A DNA stretch of 64,000 nt from NCBI RefSeq assembly GCF_021191635.1, contig NZ_JAIWPR010000023.1, forward strand, positions 1-64,000. Direction: 5' to 3'. Origin of the DNA: Alterluteimonas quercicellularis. GTDB taxonomy: Bacteria > Pseudomonadota > Gammaproteobacteria > Xanthomonadales > Xanthomonadaceae. Below, one piece after another: positions 23,648 through 34,520 of this stretch (the first letter of the stretch is position 1; each line of letters begins with the position of its first letter). Made by a program: the position numbers and the translations under genes. The notes beneath the pieces are model-generated. The model was not told the DNA's origin. It made no database searches and worked only from the letters and a program-made list of their open reading frames with translations.

Positions 23648-26050
23648 TTACGATTCCGCCTTGCGGGTGTGGATCGTCAGGCCCTCGAGCGAGCGCCCGG
23701 GGGCCGGGAAGCACAGGCTGGCCAGGTAGCCGATCACGATGCACAGCAGGATCGAGACGCCCAGGTAGAAGTACGGGTGCACCAGGTCGAACGACCACGC
23801 CAGCAGGGTCAGCGCGATGCTGCCGGCGATGCCGATCGCCACCCCCGGGGAGTTGGCCCGGCGGGTGAACATGCCCAGGGTGTAGGCGCCGGCGAAGCCG
23901 CCGCCGAGCAGGCCGGCCAGCTCGATCGAGACGTCGAACAGCGAGTGGATGTCGTAGCGCGACAGCAGCAGCGCCAGCCCCATGCCCGCCAGCCCGATCA
24001 CCACCGTCATCCACTCGGCGAAGCGCACGCTGCCCTTCTCGCTCGGGTTGCGCGCCAGCCGGTCGTAGAAGTCCACCGACAGCAGGGTGGCGACGCTGTT
24101 GATGATGCTCGACAGCGTGGACATGGCCGCGGCGAAGATGCCGGCGATGATCAGCCCGGTGACGCCGGCCGGCAGCTCGGCGGCGATGAACAGCGGGAAC
24201 GTCGCGTCGATGGGCTGCAGCGGGTCCAGCCGCTCGGGGTTCTGGCGGTAGTACATCCACAGCGCGGTGCCGATGCTGTAGAAGACGAAGCCGCCCGGGA
24301 TCATGATCGCGGCGAACACCCAGATCGAGCGGCCCGCCTCCTTGTCCGACTTGGTGGCAAGGGTGCGCTGCATCAGCACCTGGTCCTTGGGGAAGGTCAG
24401 CACCACGTCGAACACGACCAGGAACACGAAGCCCCAGACCGTGGCCTTGGTGAGGTCGAAGCTGAAGTCGAGCAGCTTGGTCTTCTCCTCCAGCACCACC
24501 GCCTCGCGCACGGCGTCCAGGTCGCCGCCCAGCGACCACAGGATGAAGAAGATCGCGAACACCGCGCCGCCCATCTTGACGAAGACCTGCACGAAGTCGG
24601 TCCACACCACCGCGCGCATGCCGCCCATCACCGTGTAGACGATGGTGAACACCCCCATGATGAGGATGCTCCAGACCACGTCGATGCCGGTGATGGTGGC
24701 GATCGCCAGGGCCGGCAGGAACAGGATGATGCTGAGCCGGCTGCCGACCTGCATCAGGATCGCCAGGGCGCTCGCGAGCATGCGGATGGCCGGGTGGAAG
24801 CGCGTCTCCAGGTACGAGAACACCGACATCAGGTCCAGCCGGCGCAGCAGCGGCACGATCCACACCGCCACGAACATCAGCCCCAGCACCGCGACCAGGT
24901 TGTTGGTCAGGTACTGCCAGTTGGTCTCGTAGGCCTTGGCCGGGATCGCGATGAAGCTGATCGAGCTGGTGTTGGTGGCGTACAGGCTGATGCCGGCGGC
25001 CCAGAACGGGATGCTGCGCCCGCCCATGAAGAAGTCCGACTCCGAGGCGGTCTGGTCCTTCATGTAGAAGTAGCCGCCGATGCCGAGCATCGCGATCAGG
25101 TAGACCACGATCACCGCCCAGTCGAGCCAGGTCAGCAAGTGCTTGCCGGTGCGGATCTCGTCCAGGCGCATGCGCCCGGCGGCGTCCTGCCAGAGCAGCC
25201 CGTTGCCCCAGCCGGTGGCGAGCGCGGCCCCGGCCGGCGCGGCGGCCGGCAGCGGCGTCCACGCGCTGGTGATGGTGTGGAACAGCCACGCCTGCGGCGC
25301 GGCGCCGGGCGCGACGGGCCGCAGCACGTACAGCAGGTGCGCCTGGCCGATCGGCCGCGCGGGGCCGGCCGCCGCGGCGCCCTCGACCGCGCCGCGTTCG
25401 GCCCAGCCCTCGCCCGGCGTCCACTGCCGCATGCGGCCGTCGTCCGCGATCAGGTACAGCGCGCCCTTCTGCGCCGACAGCGAGCGCGGCGCCGCATCGC
25501 CCGGCCAGCCCTGCAGGCGCCGCCACTCGGGCGCCGGCGCGGCGGACGCCAGCGGCAGCGACCACAGCTCGGCCTCGCCCTGCGCGGACAGGCCGGCCAG
25601 GTAGAGGACGTCGCCCAGCGCCACGCCCTGCGCGGCCGCCAGCGGCGCCGGCAGCGCGGGCAGCGGCGCCACCGCCAGCCGCTCGCCCTGCCAGCTCAGC
25701 GCCTCCGCGCGCTCGGTCGTGCCGTCGCGGCCGAGCAGCCACCAGGCGCGGCCGCCCGCTCCCGTCGCCGCGCCCTGCCAGCGCGCGTGCAGCCCGTCGG
25801 GCACGCCGACCGGCCGCCAGGCGTCAGCCCCGGCCTCCAGGGTCCAGGCGCCCTCGGCGCCCAGCGCGAGCGGACGCTCGCCGACCAGCAGCAGGGCGTC
25901 GGCGGCACGGCCCCCGGGCAGCGCCGGCAGCGCGCGGCTGTCCACGGTGACCAGGCTCTCCGCCAGCGCCGCGCCCGCGGCGCCCCAGCACAGCAGCAGC
26001 GCCAGCAGCCAGCGCAGCGCCGGGCGCGGCCACGCGTGGGTGCGGCTCAC
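23648..26050 (-). CDS. Beta-propeller domain fused to a sodium:solute symporter (SSS family)
   Basis: 800 aa. The GTG start at 26050 overlaps the upstream stop (GTGA). A signal peptide (residues about 10-30) leads into a periplasmic domain of about 260 residues with repeated short strands (ALPALPGGRAADALLLVG, ALGDVLYLAGLSAQGEAELW) suggesting a kelch-like propeller. From about residue 305 a 12-14 helix SSS transporter follows (WAVIVVYLIAMLGIGGYF, FFMGGRSIPFWAAGIS). In known relatives, such propellers resemble sialate mutarotases (NanM type). It probably imports a sugar acid or sugar with sodium after anomer conversion. The substrate is unproven. Confidence 0.85.
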   Translation of the reverse strand: MSRTHAWPRPALRWLLALLLCWGAAGAALAESLVTVDSRALPALPGGRAADALLLVGERPLALGAEGAWTLEAGADAWRPVGVPDGLHARWQGAATGAGGRAWWLLGRDGTTERAEALSWQGERLAVAPLPALPAPLAAAQGVALGDVLYLAGLSAQGEAELWSLPLASAAPAPEWRRLQGWPGDAAPRSLSAQKGALYLIADDGRMRQWTPGEGWAERGAVEGAAAAGPARPIGQAHLLYVLRPVAPGAAPQAWLFHTITSAWTPLPAAAPAGAALATGWGNGLLWQDAAGRMRLDEIRTGKHLLTWLDWAVIVVYLIAMLGIGGYFYMKDQTASESDFFMGGRSIPFWAAGISLYATNTSSISFIAIPAKAYETNWQYLTNNLVAVLGLMFVAVWIVPLLRRLDLMSVFSYLETRFHPAIRMLASALAILMQVGSRLSIILFLPALAIATITGIDVVWSILIMGVFTIVYTVMGGMRAVVWTDFVQVFVKMGGAVFAIFFILWSLGGDLDAVREAVVLEEKTKLLDFSFDLTKATVWGFVFLVVFDVVLTFPKDQVLMQRTLATKSDKEAGRSIWVFAAIMIPGGFVFYSIGTALWMYYRQNPERLDPLQPIDATFPLFIAAELPAGVTGLIIAGIFAAAMSTLSSIINSVATLLSVDFYDRLARNPSEKGSVRFAEWMTVVIGLAGMGLALLLSRYDIHSLFDVSIELAGLLGGGFAGAYTLGMFTRRANSPGVAIGIAGSIALTLLAWSFDLVHPYFYLGVSILLCIVIGYLASLCFPAPGRSLEGLTIHTRKAES

Positions 26051-26913
26051 GGGGCGCCGGCCCGGCGTTCGGCCAGCGCCACGATCGCGCGGGCGCGGCG
26101 CAGGTAGGGCGCGTCGACCATGCGGCCGTCGACGACGAACACCGCCCGCTCGCCGGCCGCGGCGGCCTCCGCGGCGGCGACGATCGCGCGCGAGCGCGCC
26201 AGCTCGTCGGCGTCGAGCACGAACACCGCGTGCGCCGGCGCGACCTGCCGCGGGTGGATGCAGCTCTTGCCGACGAAGCCCAGCCGGTGCGCCATGCGCG
26301 CCTCGGCGAGGAAGCCGGCCTCGTCGCCCAGGTCGGCGTAGGCGCCGTCGCAGGCGAACACCCCGGCTTCCGCCGCGGCCAGCGCGAGCTGGACCATCGC
26401 CGCCTGCACGTGGGCGGGCTCGTCGCGGCGGATGCCGTGCGGCTCGAACAGGTCGCCCAGGCCCAGCTGGAGCCCCGCCACGCGCGGGTGCGCGGCGGCG
26501 ATCTCGGCCGCCAGCCGCAGGCCGCGCGGGGTCTCGACGGTCAGCAGCAGCCGCGCGCCGGGGGCCAGGCCGGCGTCGCGCTCGGCACGCTCGATCCGCG
26601 CCGCCGCATCGCGCACCGCCGCGGCCGACTCGACCTTGGGCAGGTTGATCAGGTCCGGGCGCGCCGGCAGCAGCGCGGCCAGGTCGGCCTCGAAGTGCGG
26701 CGAGTCGGGCGCGTTGACCCGGACCACGGCGAGCTTCGCCGACACGCGCGCGACCGGGCCGGCCAGGAACGCCGCCACCGCCTCGCGCGCCTCGGCCTTG
26801 CGCGGCTCGGCCACCGCGTCCTCGAGGTCGAACGAGACCGCGTCGGCCGCGCCGGCGTAGGCCTTGGCGAACAGCTCCGGCCGCACGCCCGGCACGAACA
26901 GTTTGCTGCGCAT
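26047..26913 (-). CDS. HpcH/HpaI aldolase / CitE-like citrate-lyase-beta family protein
   Basis: 288 aa TIM-barrel lyase. Motifs are SKLFVPGVRPE, AVSFDLEDAVAEPRKAEAR (metal-binding Asp/Glu), INLPKVESA, LLLTVETPRGL and GFVGKSCIHPRQV. Relatives cleave malyl-CoA, citramalyl-CoA or related beta-hydroxy acyl-CoA thioesters, or act as keto-acid aldolases. It overlaps the symporter gene by 4 bp, so the product probably processes the imported compound. It leads the second operon of the catabolic island. CoA dependence cannot be settled here. Confidence 0.85.
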   Translation of the reverse strand: MRSKLFVPGVRPELFAKAYAGAADAVSFDLEDAVAEPRKAEAREAVAAFLAGPVARVSAKLAVVRVNAPDSPHFEADLAALLPARPDLINLPKVESAAAVRDAAARIERAERDAGLAPGARLLLTVETPRGLRLAAEIAAAHPRVAGLQLGLGDLFEPHGIRRDEPAHVQAAMVQLALAAAEAGVFACDGAYADLGDEAGFLAEARMAHRLGFVGKSCIHPRQVAPAHAVFVLDADELARSRAIVAAAEAAAAGERAVFVVDGRMVDAPYLRRARAIVALAERRAGAP

Positions 26914-27287
26914 CCGCCCTCCCTCGCTGGGTCCGCGCGGCCGGCCGGATGCGCCCGGGCGTCGCGGCGCCGGCGTCGGGCCGGCCGGCGGGCGCCGGCA
27001 CGACCGCTGCGCAGGCGATCGGTTCTTGTGCGGGGCGGCGGCGGACCTGTCCGCCCTCGCCCCGGGGTGCCGGGAGTTTGCGCGATCGCTGGCGGGGGAA
27101 AGGCCCGGCCCGCGGAGATTCAGACGATAGTTTTGCTTGCGTCCTGGGCGCGGACCGGAGGCCGGGCCTGCGCAGACGCGCCTTGCGGCGCCGCGACGAG
27201 TTGGCTACAACACGGTGACGATGTGCGCATCACCGGCAGGATCGCCGTGCGCCGAGCCCGCTCCGAGCCTGCCGAGACGATCCCGCC
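26914..27287. other. 374-bp intergenic region between divergent citE-like and response-regulator genes
   Basis: No gene is seen. It contains copy A of the shared upstream element at 27111-27140. A less GC-rich patch around 27117-27145 (GATAGTTTTGCTTGC on +) marks the probable promoter area of the CitE operon. The promoter of the response regulator is not recognisable. Confidence 0.6.
27111..27140 (-). promoter_or_regulatory. Shared upstream element, copy A (CitE-symporter operon)
   Basis: On the minus strand it reads GCAAGCAAAACTATCG then TCTGAATCTCCGCG. It aligns without gaps to the element at 22602-22631 (23/30 identical). It starts about 198 bp upstream of the CitE start codon. Confidence 0.6.
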
Positions 27288-28043
27288 GTGACCGCGCCCC
27301 CGCCCGCCGCCTCCGCGCCCGACGCCACGGGCCAGGACGCGCTGCGCGTGGCCCTGCTGGAAGACGACGACGTGCTGCGCGAGCGGGTGCTGGTGCCCGG
27401 GCTGCGGCGGCACGGCCTCGACGTCCGCGCGGTGCGCACCGCCGCCGGCCTGCTGGCCGCGCTGCCGGCCGAGCGCTTCGACCTGGTGATCCTGGACATC
27501 GGCCTGCCCGACGGCGACGGCTTCTCGCTGACCCAGACCCTGCAGGCCGAGCACCCGGCGCTGGGCATCGTGATCCTCAGCGGCCGCGGCGCCCCGCCCG
27601 ACCGCCTGCGCGGCCTCAACGGCGGCGCCGACGCCTACCTGGTCAAGCCGGTGGAGATCGACATCCTCGCCGCGACGGTGTTCAGCGTGATCCGCCGCCT
27701 GCACCGCGGCGGCGGCGCAGACGCGCCCCGGGACGCCTGGCACCTGCAGGCCGACGGCTGGTGCCTGTTCGCGCCCAACGGCCGCTCGATCGCGCTCACC
27801 GGCTCGGAGCGGCAGGTCGTCGGCAGCCTGTGGGGGCAGCGCGGCCGGCTGGTCACGCGCGAGGCGCTGGTGGACGCCATCCCCGGACGCCCGCGCGACG
27901 AGCGCGGCATCGACACCCACCGCCTCGACGTGCTGCTGCACCGCCTGCGCCGCAAGGTGCTCGAACGCACCGGCCTGGCGCTGCCGCTCGACCCGGTGCG
28001 CGGCGTGGGCTACGTGCTGCACGCGCGGGCGAAGGCGGAGTAG
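27288..28043 (+). CDS. OmpR-type response regulator
   Basis: 251 aa, GTG start. The receiver domain (residues about 19-135) has the acidic pair EDDD, phospho-acceptor D70 in LVILDIGLPDGDG and the conserved lysine in YLVKP. A winged-helix output domain follows (about 155-245, ending RRKVLERTGLALPLDPVRGVGYVLHA). Its gene converges on a histidine kinase gene, with REP elements between, and the two may be partners. The output domain is somewhat divergent from OmpR but keeps the VRGVGYVL wing. Confidence 0.88.
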   Translation: MTAPPPAASAPDATGQDALRVALLEDDDVLRERVLVPGLRRHGLDVRAVRTAAGLLAALPAERFDLVILDIGLPDGDGFSLTQTLQAEHPALGIVILSGRGAPPDRLRGLNGGADAYLVKPVEIDILAATVFSVIRRLHRGGGADAPRDAWHLQADGWCLFAPNGRSIALTGSERQVVGSLWGQRGRLVTREALVDAIPGRPRDERGIDTHRLDVLLHRLRRKVLERTGLALPLDPVRGVGYVLHARAKAE

Positions 28044-28070
28044 CGCGACGGGGGCCGGGCGCATCGTGGG

Positions 28071-28206
28071 TCGCGCGCGAGCGCGCTCCTACCGGAGCGG
28101 TCCCGCCACGCGGCATCGGCGGCTTTCGTCCTTTGTAGGAGCGCGCTCGCGCGCGACGCTCTTTTCTTTCCCTCGGTGCCGGACGCAAAGCGCAGCGTGC
28201 TCCTAC
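28071..28206. repeat. Cluster of three REP palindromes between convergent genes
   Basis: Reverse REP 28071-28092, forward REP 28135-28156 and a degenerate reverse copy at about 28184-28206. The last one provides the TAG stop of the histidine kinase gene. The interval 28044-28202 holds no gene. Confidence 0.7.
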
Positions 28207-29585
28207 GGAAGCGGGCCGGGCCGATCCGCTGCCCGCGGCAGCCGCAGCGTGAAGCGCGCGCCGGCGCCGGGGGCGCTGTCGACCTCGAGCGTGCCGCCGG
28301 CCTGCTCGGCCATCTCGCGCGCCACGGCCAGGCCGAGCCCGGTGCCCTCGCCGGGCGGCTTGGTGGTGAAGAAGGGCTCGAAGGCCTGCCGCATCACCTC
28401 GGGCGGCATGCCGCTGCCGGTGTCGGCGACGACGATGCGCACCGCGTCGCCCTCCTCGCGGGCGCGCAGCGCGAACTCGCCGCCGCCGGGCATGGCGTCG
28501 CGCGCGTTGGCGGCGAAGTTGAGCATCACCAGGTCGAACTGGCTGCGGTCCAGGTGCACGCGCACCGGCGCGTCCGGCAGGTCGAGCGAGACCCGCACGC
28601 GGCCGTCGAACAGCTGCCGCAGCATGGGCTGGAGCTCGCGCAGCGCCTGCGCGGCGTCGAAGCGGGTCGGCACCGCCAGCTCCCGGCGGCCGAAGCTCAG
28701 CAGCTTGCGGCTCACCGCGACGCCGCGCTGCGCGGCCAGCTCGACGCCCTCCAGCGCGTCGCCCAGCCGCCTGGCGTCGGTCTCCGGGTCGAAGTCCAGC
28801 TCGTCGAGGCGGTGGCGCTCGGAGGCGTAGCCGATGATCGCGCCGAGGATGTTGTTGAAGTCGTGGGAGACGCCGCTGGCGAGGTGCCCGACCGACTCGA
28901 TCTTCTGCATGTGCAGCAGCCGCTCGCGCATGCGCTCGCGCTCCTGCATCTCCACGCGCAGGCGCTGCGCGCTGCGCTGCGCCTTCCACAGCGTCTCGCG
29001 CAGCGCGGCCACGGTGCGGTCGAGCACGATCGCGATCATCAGGTAGCTGAAGGCCAGCGAGGGCAGGTTCTGGAAGGCGCGGCCCGCGGCCGCGGGGTCG
29101 CGGCCCCAGGGGCTGGCCATGCCGAGCGCGAACACCGCCGGGATGCACAGGTACACGATCCACAGCGCACGGCGCCCGATCACCAGCGCGGCCAGCGTCA
29201 GCATCACCATCGGGTAGGGATCGAAGGCCTGCAGCTGGTAGCCGAAGGCGAGGTTGGCGGCCACCGCGCAGCACATGACCACCGCCACGAAGGTGGCGAT
29301 GGCGGGCTTCAGCCGGCCGCGCCGGATCATCCACACCGCGCTCCACGCCGCGGCGGTGATCGCCAGGTCGGTGCCGATGTCCACCGCCAGCCGCGCGCCG
29401 CCCATGGCGACGTGGCCGCTCAGCAGGTGGTAGCCCTTGTTGAGCGGGATCTCGACGCCGAGAAAGATCAGCAGCACCTGCAGCGCCGGCGCGTTGCGCC
29501 GATCGACCGGGTCGTCGATGGGCACCCGCCGCAGCCAGGCCCCCGTGCGGCGGAGCCAGGCGGGGACGGACGGCGCGGTCGGCAT
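28203..29585 (-). CDS. Membrane-bound sensor histidine kinase
   Basis: 460 aa; start MPTAPSVP at 29585 chosen over an upstream in-frame ATG because the N-terminus before it is unlike protein. Five or six membrane helices (about residues 33-190) form a small integral sensor without a periplasmic domain. A coiled-coil follows (195-230), then the phospho-acceptor H241 in SGVSHDFNNILG and the HATPase domain with N box, DTGSGMPP, FTTKPPGEGTGLGL. The HDFNN version belongs to HisKA kinases near NtrB/hybrid types. The stop codon lies in a REP head. The convergent OmpR-type regulator may be the partner. Confidence 0.87.
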   Translation of the reverse strand: MPTAPSVPAWLRRTGAWLRRVPIDDPVDRRNAPALQVLLIFLGVEIPLNKGYHLLSGHVAMGGARLAVDIGTDLAITAAAWSAVWMIRRGRLKPAIATFVAVVMCCAVAANLAFGYQLQAFDPYPMVMLTLAALVIGRRALWIVYLCIPAVFALGMASPWGRDPAAAGRAFQNLPSLAFSYLMIAIVLDRTVAALRETLWKAQRSAQRLRVEMQERERMRERLLHMQKIESVGHLASGVSHDFNNILGAIIGYASERHRLDELDFDPETDARRLGDALEGVELAAQRGVAVSRKLLSFGRRELAVPTRFDAAQALRELQPMLRQLFDGRVRVSLDLPDAPVRVHLDRSQFDLVMLNFAANARDAMPGGGEFALRAREEGDAVRIVVADTGSGMPPEVMRQAFEPFFTTKPPGEGTGLGLAVAREMAEQAGGTLEVDSAPGAGARFTLRLPRAADRPGPLP

Positions 29586-29755
29586 GACGTACTCCGGTGG
29601 CGGCGTCCCGCGGCAGGAATTGAGAGTCGAGTGTAAGTCGGCGGTGAGTCCGCGTGCATTGCGCCGGCGAGACGCTGCGGGCTTAGATCGGGGACGGACG
29701 CGATCGCCGCGGCGATCGGTCCGCGCCATTCCCGCCCGCTCACGGAAACCGCACG

Positions 29756-32452
29756 ATGACCGCTCTCCCGCTCGCCGCACGCCCGCTCCACGCGATCGCC
29801 GCTCCCCGCCGGCGCCTCCTGTCCGCCGCCCTGCTGCTGGCGATGTCCGGCGCGGCCGTCGCGGCGACGCCCGCGGCGGACGCGGATGCCGCCGCGGCGG
29901 TGGACGCCGGCCGCGAGCAGGACGCCGCGACGGCGCAGGCGACCGAGGCGCAGGCCGAGGAGACGCCGGTGCGGCCCGCCTCGGCCACCGCGGCGCAGTA
30001 CTACTTCGAGGCCGAAGGGCTGGCCGACGGCACCGACGCGGCCAGCGCCGCCGGCCAGCGCGCGATCGCCGCCGGCGCGCGCGCCAGCGCAGCGGGCGGC
30101 TACGCGGTGGCGATCGGCCACAACGCGCAGGCCTCGGCCACCACCGCGATCGCCATGGGCGACGGCGCGCTGGCCAGCGGCGGCTCGGCGATCGCGATCG
30201 GCGGCAGCTACTTCGGCAGCGCGTTCGGCGACTCCGCCGGCGCGCAGAGCACGGGCTACGGTGCGGTGGCGCTGGGCGCCGCCTCGCAGGCCAGCGGCGG
30301 CAGCGCGCTGGCCACCGGCTGGGGCGCGCGCGCGACCGGCGACGATGCGGTGGCGCTGGGGCCGACCGCGGTGGCTTCCGGGCTCGGCGCGATCGCCGGC
30401 GGCCGCGCGTCCACCGCCTCCGGCCTGCAGTCGCTGACCTTCGGCTACGGCGCGCTGGCCGGCCAGGACGGCGCCGTCGGCCTGGGCGCGTGGAGCTACG
30501 TCACCGGCTACTACGCCATCGGCCTGGGCTACGAGGCCACCGCCAGCGGCAACGGCGGCATCGCCATCGGCGACGCCTCGCTGGCGGCCGGCCAGCAGAG
30601 CGTGGCGATCGGCGCCAGCAACGCCGGCGTGCCCACCCAGGCCAACGGGCTGGGCAGCGTGACCGTGGGCGCGGCCTCGTGGGCGCTGTCGGACTACGCC
30701 ACCGCGCTCGGCTTCGACGCCCACGCCGACGGCGAGCGCGGCCTCGCCGCCGGTTCCGGCGCGCTGGCGACCGCGGCCGACAGCAGCGCGCTCGGCGCCG
30801 GCACCTACGCCGGCGAGCAGTACGCCACCGCCGTCGGCACCGACTCGGCCGCCTACGGCCTGGGCGCGACCGCGCTGGGCAGCGGGGCCTTCGCCCTCGA
30901 CGAGGCCGGCCTCGCGCTCGGCTACAACAGCGCGGCCACCGGTGCGGGCAGCGTCGCGCTGGGCGCGTACTCGGTCGCCGACCGCGACGGCGCGGTCTCG
31001 ATCGGCAGCGCCGGCGCCGAGCGCCAGCTGACCCACCTCGCCGCCGGCACCGAGGCCACCGATGCGGTGAACCTGGCGCAGCTGGACGAGGTGAGCGGCG
31101 CGGTGGACGCGCTGGCGGGCCAGGCGGCGCTGTACGACGGCGCGGACAAGTCGCGGCTGACCCTGGCCGGCGCCGAGGGCACGGTGCTGTCGAACGTGGC
31201 CGCCGGCACCGCCGACACCGACGCGGTGAACCTGGCGCAGCTGAAGGCCGTGAGCGGCTCGGTGGGCGAGCTGGCCGCGAGCGCGGTCGTCTACGACGGC
31301 GAGGACAAGGCCGCGCTGACGCTGGCCGGCGCCGACGGCACGGTGCTGGGCAACGTGGCGGCGGGCGCGGTGGAGGCGGGCGGCCGGCAGGCGGTCAACG
31401 GCGGCCAGCTGCACGCCGGCCTGCAGTCGGCGGCGGGCCTGCTGGGCGGGGGTGCGGCAGTGACGGCGTTCGGCACGCTGTCGGCGCCGGCCTACGCCAT
31501 CCAGGGCGGCACCTACCACGACGTCGGCGCCGCGCTCGGGGCGCTGGATGCGCAGATCGGCCGGCTCGACGGCCGGATCGACGCACTGGCCACGCACGGC
31601 GGGGGCGGCGACGACAAGGTGAGCGTGGGCGGCGACACGGCCTCGGCCGTGGGCGAGGGCACCAATGGGGTGGCGATCGGCTCCGGGGCGCAGGCCAACG
31701 GCGAGAACGGCGTGGCGGTGGGCGGCGGCGCCTACGCGCACGGCCCGGACGACGTGGCGCTGGGCGGCAACGCGCGGGTGGAAGCGGACGGCAGCACCGC
31801 GGTGGGCGCCAACAGCGCGATCGCGGCGCAGGCGTCGAACGCGGTGGCGCTGGGCGAGGGCTCGAGCGTGAGCGCGGCCTCGGGCACGGCGCTGGGCCAG
31901 GGCGCGAGCGTGACGGCGGACAACGCGGTGGCGCTGGGCCGGGGCTCGGTGGCCGACCGCGCGGACACGGTGTCGGTGGGCAGCGCGGGCAACGAACGCC
32001 AGATCGCGAACGTGGCCGCCGGCACGGCGGACACGGACGCGGCCAACGTGGGGCAGCTGAACGCCGGCGTGGCCGACGCCCGGGCCTACGCCGACACCAC
32101 GGCCACGCAGGCGGTGACCACCGCGAATGCCTATACCGACGCGCGCTTCGCGACCTTCGAGGACAGCTTCGAGACCTTCCGCGGCGACGTCGAGCAGCGC
32201 TTCCACCAGGTCGACCGCCGGCTCGACCGGATCGGCGCGATGGGCACCGCCATGTCGCAGATGGCCGCCAACACCGGCGGCCTCTCCGGCGCCAACCGCG
32301 TCGGCGTGGGCATCGGCCAGCAGGGCGGCGAGGAAGCGCTCGCCGTCGGCTACCAGCGCGCCTTCCGCGGCAACCGCGCCAGCGTCTCGGTCGGCGGCTC
32401 GGTCTCCGGCTCCGAGAGCGCGATCGGCGTCGGCGGCGGCTTCAGCTGGTGA
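29756..32452 (+). CDS. Trimeric autotransporter adhesin (YadA-like)
   Basis: 898 aa. A signal sequence (about 1-37) is followed by an acidic Ala-rich stretch. Then comes a head of YadA-type left-handed beta-roll repeats (AIAxG.xAxAxG pattern, about 85-420) and neck/stalk motifs (AAGTEATDAVNLAQL and repeats). A connector follows (YAIQGGTYHDVGAALGALD), then a second head segment (about 625-745). The protein ends with a coiled-coil and a YadA anchor (about 790-898, ending GVGGGFSW). It forms a trimer that displays adhesin on the outer membrane. No extended ESPR signal is seen. The promoter region is divergent from the histidine kinase gene. Confidence 0.92.
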   Translation: MTALPLAARPLHAIAAPRRRLLSAALLLAMSGAAVAATPAADADAAAAVDAGREQDAATAQATEAQAEETPVRPASATAAQYYFEAEGLADGTDAASAAGQRAIAAGARASAAGGYAVAIGHNAQASATTAIAMGDGALASGGSAIAIGGSYFGSAFGDSAGAQSTGYGAVALGAASQASGGSALATGWGARATGDDAVALGPTAVASGLGAIAGGRASTASGLQSLTFGYGALAGQDGAVGLGAWSYVTGYYAIGLGYEATASGNGGIAIGDASLAAGQQSVAIGASNAGVPTQANGLGSVTVGAASWALSDYATALGFDAHADGERGLAAGSGALATAADSSALGAGTYAGEQYATAVGTDSAAYGLGATALGSGAFALDEAGLALGYNSAATGAGSVALGAYSVADRDGAVSIGSAGAERQLTHLAAGTEATDAVNLAQLDEVSGAVDALAGQAALYDGADKSRLTLAGAEGTVLSNVAAGTADTDAVNLAQLKAVSGSVGELAASAVVYDGEDKAALTLAGADGTVLGNVAAGAVEAGGRQAVNGGQLHAGLQSAAGLLGGGAAVTAFGTLSAPAYAIQGGTYHDVGAALGALDAQIGRLDGRIDALATHGGGGDDKVSVGGDTASAVGEGTNGVAIGSGAQANGENGVAVGGGAYAHGPDDVALGGNARVEADGSTAVGANSAIAAQASNAVALGEGSSVSAASGTALGQGASVTADNAVALGRGSVADRADTVSVGSAGNERQIANVAAGTADTDAANVGQLNAGVADARAYADTTATQAVTTANAYTDARFATFEDSFETFRGDVEQRFHQVDRRLDRIGAMGTAMSQMAANTGGLSGANRVGVGIGQQGGEEALAVGYQRAFRGNRASVSVGGSVSGSESAIGVGGGFSW

Positions 32453-32487
32453 CCGCCCCTCCCTCCCTTCCTCCAGGAATCCCCGCC

Positions 32488-34470
<1,983 letters not shown>

Positions 34471-34520
34471 GAACCAATTTGCGGGCTGCTAGCATCGCAG
34501 GGCCTCGAGGAGACCCTGCC

